A stretch of 64,000 nucleotides of DNA from contig NZ_JACVAJ010000001.1 in the NCBI RefSeq assembly GCF_014851815.1, positions 310,001-374,000 of the forward strand, written 5' to 3'. The notes under the pieces are model-generated. The model had not been told where the DNA came from, did no database searches, and saw nothing but the letters and a program-made list of their open reading frames with translations. Position numbers and translations under genes: made by a program. Shown here piece after piece: positions 10,895-19,768 of this stretch; position 1 is the first letter of the stretch; each line of letters begins with the position of its first letter. The stretch is from Pseudoxanthomonas sp. PXM01 (lineage in GTDB: Bacteria; Pseudomonadota; Gammaproteobacteria; Xanthomonadales; Xanthomonadaceae).

Positions 10895-11446
10895 GTGTCC
10901 CGGATAGGCGCGGCCATCTTCGTGGCGTTGTCGGTGGCGTATCCCCTGGTGGTGTACTGGGCGATGGGCCGCTTCGAGCCGCGTTGGCTGGCGGTGCTGC
11001 TGCTGGTCCTCGCCGTGCTTCGTGCCATCGCGACCCGGCAGGCGATCTGGCTGGTCGCTGCGGCCGGCGCCGCGATGCTGGCGGCACTGGCCACGGCCTT
11101 CAATGAGGCGCTGCCGCTGAAGCTGTACCCGGCGCTGATCAACGCCGTAATGCTGGTGGTGTTCGCGACCAGCCTGGCGTTCCCGCCTTCGGCCGTCGAA
11201 CGCATCGCGCGGCTGACCGAGCCCGATCTGCCGCCCGCTGGCGTGGCCTATACGCGCCGCGTCACCCAGGTGTGGTGCGGGTTCTTCGTCTTCAATGGCG
11301 CGCTCGCGCTGGTCACGGCGTTGTGGATGTCGGACCGCGCCTGGGCGCTGTACAACGGCCTGATTGCATACGCGCTCATCGGCCTGCTGTTCGGGGCCGA
11401 ATGGCTGGTGCGGCAGCGCGTGAAGGCGGGGTACCGGCATGGCTGA
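10895..11446 (+). CDS. COG4648-type membrane protein, APE cluster (ApeG-like)
   Basis: A 183-residue polytopic protein with four to five predicted transmembrane helices (about 5-24, 31-45, 50-68, 83-97 and 150-165) and a GTG start. It matches the small integral membrane protein always found between the ACP genes and the acyl-CoA synthetase of APE clusters, sometimes misannotated as DNA gyrase subunit B. Its function is unsettled; a role in membrane assembly of the polyene machinery is inferred from position. The stop overlaps the next gene by eight bases. Confidence 0.75.
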   Translation: MSRIGAAIFVALSVAYPLVVYWAMGRFEPRWLAVLLLVLAVLRAIATRQAIWLVAAAGAAMLAALATAFNEALPLKLYPALINAVMLVVFATSLAFPPSAVERIARLTEPDLPPAGVAYTRRVTQVWCGFFVFNGALALVTALWMSDRAWALYNGLIAYALIGLLFGAEWLVRQRVKAGYRHG

Positions 11447-13124
11447 GTGGCGCGCGCTCGCCGACGTCGCCGTGCGGCCCATGCCGGGACGCGCGTTCCT
11501 CGCTGCAGGCGCCGCGTCCGCGGACCACGCAGACTTCCATCGTGACGTGCTGCACTGGCAGGCGAGTTTCCGCGCGCATGCCGGCGACGTCTGGGCGCTC
11601 CATTTCGAGGACGCCGCGCGTTTCGCTGCAGCGCTTTACGGCGCATGGCACGCCGGCAAGACCGTGGTGCTGCCCGGCGATGCGCTGACTGGCACCCAGT
11701 CGCGCCTGCGGACGCGGGTGGACGGTTTCGTCGGCGACTGGATCGAGAGCGATATGCCGACGCCGGATCACGCGCCGGATACCGATGCCGTCGTGGGAGC
11801 GCTCGATGCGGACGCCACGCGTCTGGTCGTGTTCACCTCGGGCAGCACCGGTGAGCCGGTCGCCATCGAGAAGCGGCTGCGCCAGCTCGACGCCGAAGTG
11901 CATGCGCTGGAGGCGGCGCTCGGCCGGTCGCTGGACGGCGTGGCCGTGCACGGTACGGTCTCGCACCAGCACATCTACGGGTTGCTGTTCCGCGTGCTGT
12001 GGCCGTTGGCGGCCGGACGCGCCATCGTGTCGCGGGCGTTCTTTCCCGAAGACCTGTTGGCGGCGATGGACGGGCAGGACGCGGTACTGGTCGCCAGTCC
12101 CGCGCATCTGAAGCGCTTGCCTGCGCAGCTGCCGTGGGCATCGCTGCACGGGAAATTGCGCGCCGTGTTCTCCTCGGGCGGTGCGTTGCCCGCCGAGGCG
12201 GCGCACGAGGTTGCCCGCCTGCTCGGCGTGCCACCCACCGAGATCCTCGGGAGCACTGAAACCGGCGGCATCGCCTGGCGTCGCTGGGAGACGGAAGTGC
12301 CGGTCTGGTGCCCGCTGCCCGGTGTCGACTGGCGCGTGCAGGACGGCGTGCTCGAAGTGCATTCGTCCCACCTGTCCGATGATGCGTGGTGGCGCAGCCA
12401 GGATCGTGCGGAGCCCGACGGCGCCGGCGGCTTCCGCCTGCTGGGCCGGGCCGACCGTATCGTCAAAGTGGAGGAGCGGCGCGTGTCGCTCGACGCGCTC
12501 GAACGCCAGATCCAGACGCATCCCGCGGTGAAGGAGGCACGCGTGCTGCTGCTGGGCGGCGCGCGCAATGCCCTCGCGGCGGTCGTCGCCATGGCCGACG
12601 GTGTCCCCGTGCCGGACGATGCTGCGGCGCGCCGTGCCCTCTCGCAGTCGTTGTCGCGGCATCTCGCGGCTACCCAGGATGCGGTGACGCGACCGCGCCG
12701 CTGGCGTTTCACCATCGCGCTGCCCGTCAACGCGCAGGGCAAGGTGACCGAGGCGGCGTTGGCCGCGCTGTTCCGTCCCGAACGCCCGGACGCGCACTGG
12801 ACCTTGCGCGAAGCGAGCCGGGCACAGGTGGAGTTGTCGCTGGATGCGTCGCTGGCGGTGTTCGACGGCCATTTCAGCCAGGCAGCGATCCTGCCGGGCG
12901 TGGCGCAGCTCGACTGGGCCGTGCAACTGGCGCGCGAAGCCTTCGACATGCCGTCGCAGTTCCTGCGCATGGAGGCCCTGAAGTTCCAGCGGGTCGCGCG
13001 TCCCGGCGACCTGATCCGGCTGGATCTCGAATGGCAGGCGGAGCGGGGCACACTGGTGTTCCGCTACACCTCCGTGCACGGGGCGCATGCGAGCGGTCGC
13101 GTGGTGTTTGCCCATGGCGAATGA
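11439..13124 (+). CDS. Fused acyl-CoA/ACP synthetase and FabZ-like dehydratase, APE cluster (ApeH-ApeI)
   Basis: A 561-residue two-domain protein. Residues about 1-440 form an ANL-superfamily adenylating domain: P-loop VVFTSGSTGEPVAIEK (131-145), then SSGGALPAEAAHEV, STETGGIAWRRWE and GRADRIVKVEERRVSLD, the hinge and Lys region. Residues about 465-561 form a hot-dog dehydratase with FDGHFSQAAILPGVAQLDWA, where His478 is in the FabA/FabZ catalytic position. The first domain should activate the aryl starter for loading onto an ACP and the second dehydrates 3-hydroxyacyl-ACP. In E. coli-type clusters these are separate genes, so the fusion is notable. Confidence 0.88.
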   Translation: MAEWRALADVAVRPMPGRAFLAAGAASADHADFHRDVLHWQASFRAHAGDVWALHFEDAARFAAALYGAWHAGKTVVLPGDALTGTQSRLRTRVDGFVGDWIESDMPTPDHAPDTDAVVGALDADATRLVVFTSGSTGEPVAIEKRLRQLDAEVHALEAALGRSLDGVAVHGTVSHQHIYGLLFRVLWPLAAGRAIVSRAFFPEDLLAAMDGQDAVLVASPAHLKRLPAQLPWASLHGKLRAVFSSGGALPAEAAHEVARLLGVPPTEILGSTETGGIAWRRWETEVPVWCPLPGVDWRVQDGVLEVHSSHLSDDAWWRSQDRAEPDGAGGFRLLGRADRIVKVEERRVSLDALERQIQTHPAVKEARVLLLGGARNALAAVVAMADGVPVPDDAAARRALSQSLSRHLAATQDAVTRPRRWRFTIALPVNAQGKVTEAALAALFRPERPDAHWTLREASRAQVELSLDASLAVFDGHFSQAAILPGVAQLDWAVQLAREAFDMPSQFLRMEALKFQRVARPGDLIRLDLEWQAERGTLVFRYTSVHGAHASGRVVFAHGE

Positions 13125-13893
13125 CCCTGCGCCGATGTCGGCCGGTTTCCACCCGTTGGTGGTGATCCCGGTGTTCGACCACGAGCATGCCATCGCCACG
13201 ATGGTGGAGGGCGTGCTGGCGACCGGCACGCCGTGCCTGCTGGTGGACGACGGCTCGGGCGAGGCCTGCGCACGTGAACTCGACCGGCTGGCGGCGCTGC
13301 ATGCGCCACGGGTGCGACTGCTGCGGCTGCCCGTCAACCAAGGCAAGGGCGGGGCGGTGCTGGCCGGTTTTCGCGACGCGGGCATCCACGGGCACTCGCA
13401 TGTCCTGCAGATCGATGCAGACGGCCAGCACGACCCGGCCGACATCCCGCGTTTCCTCGCCGATGCGCAGGCGCACCCGGACGATGTCGTCTGCGGCGTG
13501 CCGCTGTACGACGCGAGCGTGCCGAAGGGACGGCTCTACGGGCGCTATCTCACCCATGTTTGGGTGTGGATCAACACCTTGTCGTTCGGTATCCGGGATT
13601 CGATGTGCGGCTTCCGCGTCTATCCGCTGCCGCCGGTACTGCGGCTGATCGACGAGGAGACCATCGGCCGCCGCATGGATTTCGACGTGGAAGTGCTGGT
13701 AAGGCTGTTCTGGCGGAACATCGCGGTACGTAACCTGCCGACGCGGGTGACCTACCCGCTCGACGGCGTATCCCACTTCGACGTGTGGCGCGACAACGTG
13801 CGCATCAGCCGCATGCACACGCGCCTGTTCTTCGGCATGTTGCGCCGGTTGCCGCGCCTGCTGGTGCGTCGTGCCCGGGTAGCCGCGGCATGA
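13114..13893 (+). CDS. Family 2 glycosyltransferase, APE cluster (ApeJ-like)
   Basis: A 259-residue GT-A fold enzyme. It shows VVIPVFDHEHAIATMVEGVL at the N-terminus, the nucleotide-binding VDDGS, NQGKGGAVLAGFRDA, and the metal-binding DADGQHDP, all standard for polyprenyl-phosphate or lipid GT2 enzymes. It is probably involved in building the lipid-sugar anchor of the pigment. The ATG at 13114 lies within the 3' end of the upstream gene (11-base overlap), and the stop overlaps the next start as ATGA. Confidence 0.9.
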   Translation: MANDPAPMSAGFHPLVVIPVFDHEHAIATMVEGVLATGTPCLLVDDGSGEACARELDRLAALHAPRVRLLRLPVNQGKGGAVLAGFRDAGIHGHSHVLQIDADGQHDPADIPRFLADAQAHPDDVVCGVPLYDASVPKGRLYGRYLTHVWVWINTLSFGIRDSMCGFRVYPLPPVLRLIDEETIGRRMDFDVEVLVRLFWRNIAVRNLPTRVTYPLDGVSHFDVWRDNVRISRMHTRLFFGMLRRLPRLLVRRARVAAA

Positions 13894-14834
13894 GCGGTCG
13901 CAGCGAACACTGGGCCGACATCGGCGAATCCACCTCGGTGCGCGGCATCCTGTTGCTCTGCGCGGTGCACCGCTGGCTGGGCCGCTGGCCGTTCCGTGTG
14001 TGCGTGTATCCGGTGGTGTTCGTCCACTGGCTGCTCAACGGCACGGCGCGACGCGCATCGCTTCAATACCTGCGGCGTGCGCACGGCCACCTGGGCGTGC
14101 CGTCGCCGCGACCCGGCGTGCGGCAGAGCCTGCATCACTTCGCGATGTTCGCCGAGACGATGCTGGACAAGATCCTGGCGCTGGGCCAGCGCTATCCCGT
14201 CGACAAGGTGCGGATGCTGAGGCAGGACGTCTTGGCACGGGTGAAAACGGGCGAGGGCGGACTGATCGTCACTGCGCACCTCGGATGCCTGGAGCTGTGC
14301 CAGGTCATGGCCGACCAGGTGCCCGGTTTCCGCCTGACCGCACTGGTGCATACCGCCCATGCCGAGCGCTTCAACCGGCTGATCCGTCGCCTCGATGCGG
14401 GCAGTCGCGTCGAGCTGTTGCAGGTCACCGACCTGGGGCCGGCCGATGCGGTGAAGCTGGCCGAACGTGTGGCGCGTGGGGAGTTCATCGCCATCGCCGG
14501 CGACCGCGTGCCCCTGCGTGGCGGCCGCAGCGTCATGGTTCCGTTCCTGGGACACGACGCGCCGTTTCCCATCGGGGCCTACGTGCTGGGCTCGGCGTTG
14601 CGGTGCCCGGTGTTCACCATGGCGTGCACGCACGAGGGCGACGGCTACAGCGTGCGCCTGGAGGCCTTCGCCGACCGGATCACGCTGCCGCGCGGCTCGC
14701 GCGATGCGGCCCTGGCCAGCTACGCTGCGCAGTTCTCGACATGGATGGAGCGGCAGGTCCGCCTGTCCCCGTACGACTGGTTCAACTTTTACCCCTTCTG
14801 GGATCAGGTACCGCATGACCTCCGCACTGAATGA
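13890..14834 (+). CDS. LpxL/HtrB-type acyltransferase, APE cluster
   Basis: A 314-residue protein of the lysophospholipid/lipid A late-acyltransferase family. The motif VTAHLGCLELC carries the catalytic His and Glu of the HX4E box, and AGDRVPLRGGRS matches the second conserved block. A hydrophobic N-terminal helix (about 28-48) would anchor it to the inner membrane. In some APE clusters this domain is fused to the glycosyltransferase; here the two genes are separate but overlap (ATGA). It probably acylates the anchor. Confidence 0.87.
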   Translation: MSGRSEHWADIGESTSVRGILLLCAVHRWLGRWPFRVCVYPVVFVHWLLNGTARRASLQYLRRAHGHLGVPSPRPGVRQSLHHFAMFAETMLDKILALGQRYPVDKVRMLRQDVLARVKTGEGGLIVTAHLGCLELCQVMADQVPGFRLTALVHTAHAERFNRLIRRLDAGSRVELLQVTDLGPADAVKLAERVARGEFIAIAGDRVPLRGGRSVMVPFLGHDAPFPIGAYVLGSALRCPVFTMACTHEGDGYSVRLEAFADRITLPRGSRDAALASYAAQFSTWMERQVRLSPYDWFNFYPFWDQVPHDLRTE

Positions 14835-16368
14835 ATCCGTGGCGCCGGTGTTCGGCGACGCACCGCTGCGTATCGAGGACGTGGTGGCGCTGGCGCAGCG
14901 GAAGACCCACGCCGTGTTGTCCACGGACACCGTCTTCCGGGCGCGGATCGCGCGCGGCGCAGACTTCCTCAGCCGCCTCCTGGAAGAGGAGGGGGTCATC
15001 TACGGCGTCACCACCGGTTACGGCGACTCCTGCACGGTCAACATCCCGCCAGCGCTGGTGGCGGAACTGCCGCAACACCTGTACACCTACCACGGCTGCG
15101 GACTCGGCCGCTTCCTCGACGAAACCGAAACCCGTGCGGTGCTCGCCGCGCGGCTGGCGTCGCTGGTGCGCGGCATGTCCGGCGTCAGCCTGCCGTTGTT
15201 GCAGGGGCTGGAGACGCTGCTGCGCCACGACGTGCTGCCGCTGATTCCCGCCGAAGGGTCGGTCGGCGCCAGCGGCGACCTGACGCCGCTGTCGTACGTG
15301 GCGGCCGTGCTGTGCGGCGAACGCGAGGTGATGCACGACGGCCGGCGCCGTCCTGCGCGCGAGGCGCTGGCCGAGATCGGCATGACACCGCTGACGCTGC
15401 GCCCGAAGGAAGGGCTGGCGATCATGAACGGCACCGCGGTGATGACCGCGTTGGCCTGCCTGGCGTTCCATCGCGCCGAGTACCTGTCGCGGCTGGCAAC
15501 GCGGTTGACCGCGTTCAACGTGCTCGCCAGCGACGGCAATGCCCACCATTTCGACGCCGTGCTGTTCGCGGCCAAGCCGCATCCCGGCCAGTCGCGCGTC
15601 GCGCAGCGCTTGCGCGAGGACCTGCACAGCGACCGTCCGCCGCGCAACGAGCAGCGTCTTCAGGACCGTTACTCGCTGCGCTGCGCGCCGCATGTCATCG
15701 GCGTGCTGGAAGATGCCTTGCCGTTCCTGCGCCAGCTGATCGAGACCGAGTTGAACAGCGCCAACGACAATCCGCTGATCGATCCCGAGCGCGAGCAGAT
15801 CCTGCATGGCGGCCACTTCTACGGCGGGCATATCGCGTTCGCGATGGATTCGCTGAAGAACACCGTTGCCAATGTCGCCGACCTGCTGGACCGCCAGCTC
15901 GCCCTGATCGTCGACGCGCGCTACAACCATGGCCTGCCGGCCAACCTGTCCGGCGCCACCGGACCCCGCGCCGCCATCAATCACGGCCTGAAGGCGCTGC
16001 AGATCAGCGTGTCGGCCTGGACCGCCGAGGCGTTGAAGCTGACGATGCCGGCCTCGGTGTTCTCGCGCTCCACCGAATGCCACAACCAGGACAAAGTCAG
16101 CATGGGGACCATCGCCGCGCGCGATTGCCTTCGCGTGATCGAACTGACCGAACAGGTGGTCGCCGGCATGCTGATCGCCGCGCGCCAGGCATTGGCGCTG
16201 CGCGAGCGGGTCGGACTGCAGTCGACGTTGGGCGAGGGCCCGGCGGCGATGTACGCCGACCTGCAGCACCGCATCGCGCTGGTCGAAGAGGATCGCGCGC
16301 TGGATGGCGAGCTGCGCCAGCTGCTGGTCGACATCCGTGATGGGCGCTGGGACGTCTATGCCGGCTGA
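14815..16368 (+). CDS. Aromatic amino acid ammonia-lyase (HAL/TAL family) in the APE cluster
   Basis: A 517-residue cytosolic enzyme. The Ala-Ser-Gly triad that cyclises to the MIO electrophile is in SVGASGDLTPLSYVA (152-154). The family signatures YGVTTGYGDS and NDNPLIDPE, and a GHIAFAMDSLKNT block, are present. The specificity segment reads TYHGCGLG, with His93 matching the HAL/TAL His, but this does not decide between histidine and tyrosine as substrate. A lyase of this type supplies p-coumarate in flexirubin clusters, whereas xanthomonadin starters come from chorismate, so its role here is inferred. The start overlaps the acyltransferase 3' end by 20 bases. Confidence 0.88.
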   Translation: MTSALNESVAPVFGDAPLRIEDVVALAQRKTHAVLSTDTVFRARIARGADFLSRLLEEEGVIYGVTTGYGDSCTVNIPPALVAELPQHLYTYHGCGLGRFLDETETRAVLAARLASLVRGMSGVSLPLLQGLETLLRHDVLPLIPAEGSVGASGDLTPLSYVAAVLCGEREVMHDGRRRPAREALAEIGMTPLTLRPKEGLAIMNGTAVMTALACLAFHRAEYLSRLATRLTAFNVLASDGNAHHFDAVLFAAKPHPGQSRVAQRLREDLHSDRPPRNEQRLQDRYSLRCAPHVIGVLEDALPFLRQLIETELNSANDNPLIDPEREQILHGGHFYGGHIAFAMDSLKNTVANVADLLDRQLALIVDARYNHGLPANLSGATGPRAAINHGLKALQISVSAWTAEALKLTMPASVFSRSTECHNQDKVSMGTIAARDCLRVIELTEQVVAGMLIAARQALALRERVGLQSTLGEGPAAMYADLQHRIALVEEDRALDGELRQLLVDIRDGRWDVYAG

Positions 16369-16789
16369 TGCGCGCGAGGACCTGGCGATCGAGGTCCGGC
16401 TAGCGCCGGCCTTCCACGACTGCGATGCGATGCAGGTGGTCTGGCACGGGCACTACTTCAAGTACCTGGAGATCGCCCGCTGCGCGCTGCTGCAGCGGTT
16501 CGACTACGACTACCCGCAGATGCAGGCATCCGGCTACCTGTGGCCGATCGTCGACACCCGCGTGAAGTACATCCGGCCGCTGCTGTACGCACAGCCGCTG
16601 ATCGTGACCGCGCGCATCAGCGAATGGGAAAACCGGTTGAAGATGGACTACGAAATCCGCGACGCGGCGAGCGGCGACGTGCTGACGCGTGCGCATACGA
16701 TCCAGGTGGCGGTCGACGCCGCTTCAGGCGAGATGCGCTATCAGTGCCCGCCCGTGTTGTGGGAACGGTTGGGAGTCCAGGCACCATGA
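16358..16789 (+). CDS. Hot-dog thioesterase, APE cluster (ApeK-like)
   Basis: A 143-residue acyl-CoA/ACP thioesterase of the 4-hydroxybenzoyl-CoA thioesterase family. The hallmark HDCDAMQVVWHGHYFKYLEIAR near the N-terminus contains the catalytic Asp of the hot-dog fold. Residues RVKYIRPLLY and the VLTRAHTIQVAVD strand complete the core. It may release or transfer the finished polyene, or edit misloaded carriers. The ATG at 16358 overlaps the lyase stop by 11 bases and the stop overlaps the next ATG. Confidence 0.88.
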   Translation: MPADAREDLAIEVRLAPAFHDCDAMQVVWHGHYFKYLEIARCALLQRFDYDYPQMQASGYLWPIVDTRVKYIRPLLYAQPLIVTARISEWENRLKMDYEIRDAASGDVLTRAHTIQVAVDAASGEMRYQCPPVLWERLGVQAP

Positions 16790-17409
16790 AGAGGCATCGC
16801 GTCGTACTGCTGCTCGCCTTTGCACTGGCCAGCGGCCTTGTTCCTTCCGCGCGCGCGGCCGATCCGCTGGCGCAGGTGCGCGCCCAGGTGGCTCAGGTGC
16901 CGATGCTGCGCGGCGAGTTCGCGCAGGAGAAGCAGGTCGCCGGGTTCAAGAACCCGTTGCGCTCGAGCGGCCGCTTCCTGCTGGCGCGCGAGAAAGGCGT
17001 GCTGTGGACCACCACCGCGCCGTTCCCGTCGGAGATCGTCATCACCCAGGACCGCATCCTCAGTCGCCAGCGCGACGGCAGCCGCCGGGTGGAAGTGGAT
17101 GGCAGACAGCAGCCGGGGCTGCGCAGCGTCAACGCGATGATGTTCGCGTTGATGAGCGGCGACATGAAGGCGCTGACCTCGACCTTCGAGGTGAAGGAAG
17201 AGCCGGCCGCCACGGGCTGGAAGATGACGCTGGTACCGCGCTCGCGGCAACTGGCACAGGCGTTCACCTCGGTACGGCTGTCGGGCGACCGCTATGTCCG
17301 CGAAGTGGAACTGCGCGAAGCCAATGGCGACCTCACCCGCCTGCGCTTCAGTGGTATGAGCGAAACGCCCGCCACGCTGTCGCGCGACGAGGCGGCCCGG
17401 TTTGAGTGA
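16786..17409 (+). CDS. LolA-like periplasmic lipoprotein-carrier protein, APE cluster (ApeL-like)
   Basis: A 207-residue exported protein. The signal peptide spans residues 1-24 with cleavage after ARA. The mature part has the half-barrel pattern of LolA: MLRGEFAQEKQVAGF, then SSGRFLLAREKGVLWTT and a strand-rich middle. Proteins of this kind in APE clusters probably carry the lipid-linked pigment across the periplasm to the outer membrane. ATGA overlap with the thioesterase stop and eight-base overlap with the exporter. Confidence 0.87.
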   Translation: MKRHRVVLLLAFALASGLVPSARAADPLAQVRAQVAQVPMLRGEFAQEKQVAGFKNPLRSSGRFLLAREKGVLWTTTAPFPSEIVITQDRILSRQRDGSRRVEVDGRQQPGLRSVNAMMFALMSGDMKALTSTFEVKEEPAATGWKMTLVPRSRQLAQAFTSVRLSGDRYVREVELREANGDLTRLRFSGMSETPATLSRDEAARFE

Positions 17410-19768
17410 TTCCGCACTTCCCGCAACGCCGGGCCACCCGCTGCGTGGCTGGCGATGGCTCGTGCTCGCGTGGCTGCTGGTGCTGGCGGCCGTGGCATGG
17501 CACCAGTGGGGGTTCTGGCAGTCGCCACGCATCGACAGCGACGTGCTGGCGCTGCTGCCGCAGGAAGCGGGCGATCCCACGGTGGCCGACGCCACGCGCC
17601 GCATCGCCGAGAACAGTTCGCGTGACGTCGTGGTCATGCTGGGAGCGAAGGACGCGGACGCCGCGCTGAAAGCGCGTCAGGCCTTCGAAACCGCTCTCGC
17701 GCAACCCGCGGCGCAGGCCCTGCTTGAGGCCGGGGGCTCGCCGGAGGACTGGTTCGCGCAGGCGCGCGATACGCTCGCGCCGTATCGCGATCGCTTGCTG
17801 ACACCCGCGCAGCGCGAGGCGCTGATGCAGACTCCGGCGGATGCGCTCGCCGAGTCCGCCTTGGCGGCGCTGTACGGGCCGATGGGCGCGCCGCGTCTGA
17901 CCGAGTGGCGCAATGATCCGCTGGGGCTGTGGCCGCAATGGTGGCAGGCGCAGGCTGCGGCCTCCGGTATGGCGCTGGATGGCGATGGCCTGCTGCAGGC
18001 CGAGGACCGCCATTGGGCGGTGATGCAGTTCACCCTGAAAGGATCGGCGTTCCGGCTGGATGGCGAACGCCATCTGCAGGACGTGCTGGATGGCGCGACG
18101 GCTGCCGCGATGGCCTCCGCGCCGGATCTTCGCGTGCTGAAGGCTGGCGTGCCGCTGCACGCCGAATCCGCCGCCGTCCAGGCGAACCGCGAGGTCAACA
18201 CCATCGGCTGGGGATCGCTGGCCGCGGTGCTGCTGCTGGTCTGGCTGGCGTTCCGCTCCCTGCGCCCGCTGCTGCTGGTGGCGATGTCGCTGCTGGTGGG
18301 CTGCGCGGTCGCGCTGACGGTGACGGTCCTGGTGTTCGGCAAGGTCCATCTGCTCACGCTGATCTTCGGTGCCAGCCTGGTCGGCGTGGCGGAGGACTAC
18401 GGCATCCACTGGTTCGCCTCGCGCCAGGGCGTGGCCAGCGAGCGGCGCTGGTCGCTGCTTCGGTACCTGTTGCCGGGCCTGTGGCTGGCGCTGCTGACCA
18501 GCGCCATGGCCTATCTGGCACTCGGCCTCGCGCCGTTCCCCGGCCTGCGGCAGATGGCGCTGTTCTCGGTGGTCGGCCTGACGGCCGCTTTCCTGACGGT
18601 GATCTTCTTCTTCCCCTGGCTCGATGGCGGACAGGTCCGCACCACCGGCTTCTCGCGCTGGCTGGGCGGCACGCTGGCGCGCTGGCCGCGCCTGGGCAGC
18701 CGACGCGCCGGCATCGTGCTGGCGGTCGTCGTGCTGGTCGTCGCCGTGCCCGGCCTGTTGCGGGTGCAGGGTAATGACGACCTGCGGGGCCTGCAGTCGT
18801 CGCCGCCGGAACTGATCGCCCAGCAGCGCGACGTCGGCCGCTTGCTGGGCATGCCCAGCCCCGCGCAGTTCTTCCTCGTGCAGGGACGCGATGCCGAGCA
18901 GGTGCTGCAGCGCGAAGAACACCTCATCGCGCGCCTTCGCCAGGCCGAAGCCCAGGGCAAGGTGGGCGGACACCGTGCCCTGAGCGACTGGCTGCCATCG
19001 CAGCGCCGGCAGGATGAGGACGCGGCGTTGACCGCGCGCGTCGAACAGGACGTGCTGGCGCGCCTGTCGACGGCGACCGGCGAGACGCTCGCACGCGGTG
19101 AGCTTGCGCCGTCGGCGTTGGGCATCGACGCCTTCCTCGCGTCGCCCGCGTCGCTGCCCGTGCGTCATCTGTGGCTGGGACAGGTGGGGCAGGGCATGGC
19201 GTCGGTGGTGATGGTCAACGACCTGTCGCGGACGGATGCACTGGCCACGTTCGCGGCGCAGGCGGAAGGCTTGGAGGGCGTGCGCTGGGTCGACCGCACT
19301 GCCGATATTTCACGCCTGCTCACGCACTACCGCCACATGATGTCGTGGCTGCTGCTGGCCGGTGTCGTCGTCGTGTTCGCCGTGCTGGCGCTCCGCTATC
19401 GCGGCCAGGCGTGGCGCGTGATCACGCCGACCTTGCTGGCGGGCGTGCTGACGGTGGCGCTGCTGGGCTGGCTGGGCCAGCCGCTGCAACTGTTCAACGT
19501 GCTGGCGCTGATGCTGCTGCTCGGCATGGGCATCGACTACGGGATCTTCCTGGTCGAACACCGTGGCGATGCCAGCGCATGGCTGGCGGTCTGCGTCGGC
19601 GCGGCGAGCACCTGGCTCTCGTTCGGTCTGCTGGGCCTGTCGGCCACGCCGGCGTTGCGCGCGTTCGGTCTGACCCTGCTGTTCGGCATCGGCCTGGTCT
19701 GGCTGCTGTCGCCCCTGTTCCGGCCGCCGCCGGATGACTCCTCCTCGCATGGAAACACGGCTGCATGA
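17402..19768 (+). CDS. MMPL/RND-type exporter, APE cluster (ApeM-like)
   Basis: A 788-residue inner-membrane transporter with the RND-family symmetry. One TM lies at the N-terminus (about 13-33), a periplasmic domain of about 230 residues follows, five or so TMs lie at about 265-410, then TM 7 at about 440, a second periplasmic domain, and five TMs at about 645-775. The pairs LIFGASLVGVAEDYGIHW and LLLGMGIDYGIFLVEHRGDAS are the GX3D-type motifs of TM4 and TM10 in this family. It is likely to move the polyene lipid to the periplasmic carrier encoded next to it. A TTG at 17402 is the only plausible start. Confidence 0.88.
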   Translation: MSDSALPATPGHPLRGWRWLVLAWLLVLAAVAWHQWGFWQSPRIDSDVLALLPQEAGDPTVADATRRIAENSSRDVVVMLGAKDADAALKARQAFETALAQPAAQALLEAGGSPEDWFAQARDTLAPYRDRLLTPAQREALMQTPADALAESALAALYGPMGAPRLTEWRNDPLGLWPQWWQAQAAASGMALDGDGLLQAEDRHWAVMQFTLKGSAFRLDGERHLQDVLDGATAAAMASAPDLRVLKAGVPLHAESAAVQANREVNTIGWGSLAAVLLLVWLAFRSLRPLLLVAMSLLVGCAVALTVTVLVFGKVHLLTLIFGASLVGVAEDYGIHWFASRQGVASERRWSLLRYLLPGLWLALLTSAMAYLALGLAPFPGLRQMALFSVVGLTAAFLTVIFFFPWLDGGQVRTTGFSRWLGGTLARWPRLGSRRAGIVLAVVVLVVAVPGLLRVQGNDDLRGLQSSPPELIAQQRDVGRLLGMPSPAQFFLVQGRDAEQVLQREEHLIARLRQAEAQGKVGGHRALSDWLPSQRRQDEDAALTARVEQDVLARLSTATGETLARGELAPSALGIDAFLASPASLPVRHLWLGQVGQGMASVVMVNDLSRTDALATFAAQAEGLEGVRWVDRTADISRLLTHYRHMMSWLLLAGVVVVFAVLALRYRGQAWRVITPTLLAGVLTVALLGWLGQPLQLFNVLALMLLLGMGIDYGIFLVEHRGDASAWLAVCVGAASTWLSFGLLGLSATPALRAFGLTLLFGIGLVWLLSPLFRPPPDDSSSHGNTAA

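Noticed and set aside
11376-13445. Long minus-strand open frame opposite the pigment operon
   Set aside because: Composition is that of an antisense frame (Arg/His/Gln-rich), and it spans several plus-strand genes with clear motifs.
14782-16269. Minus-strand frame of 495 residues opposite the ammonia-lyase
   Set aside because: No family motif, and the opposite strand has the clear MIO enzyme.
17348-19168. Minus-strand frame of 606 residues opposite the MMPL exporter
   Set aside because: Low-complexity Arg/Gln/His composition, a shadow of a high-GC gene.
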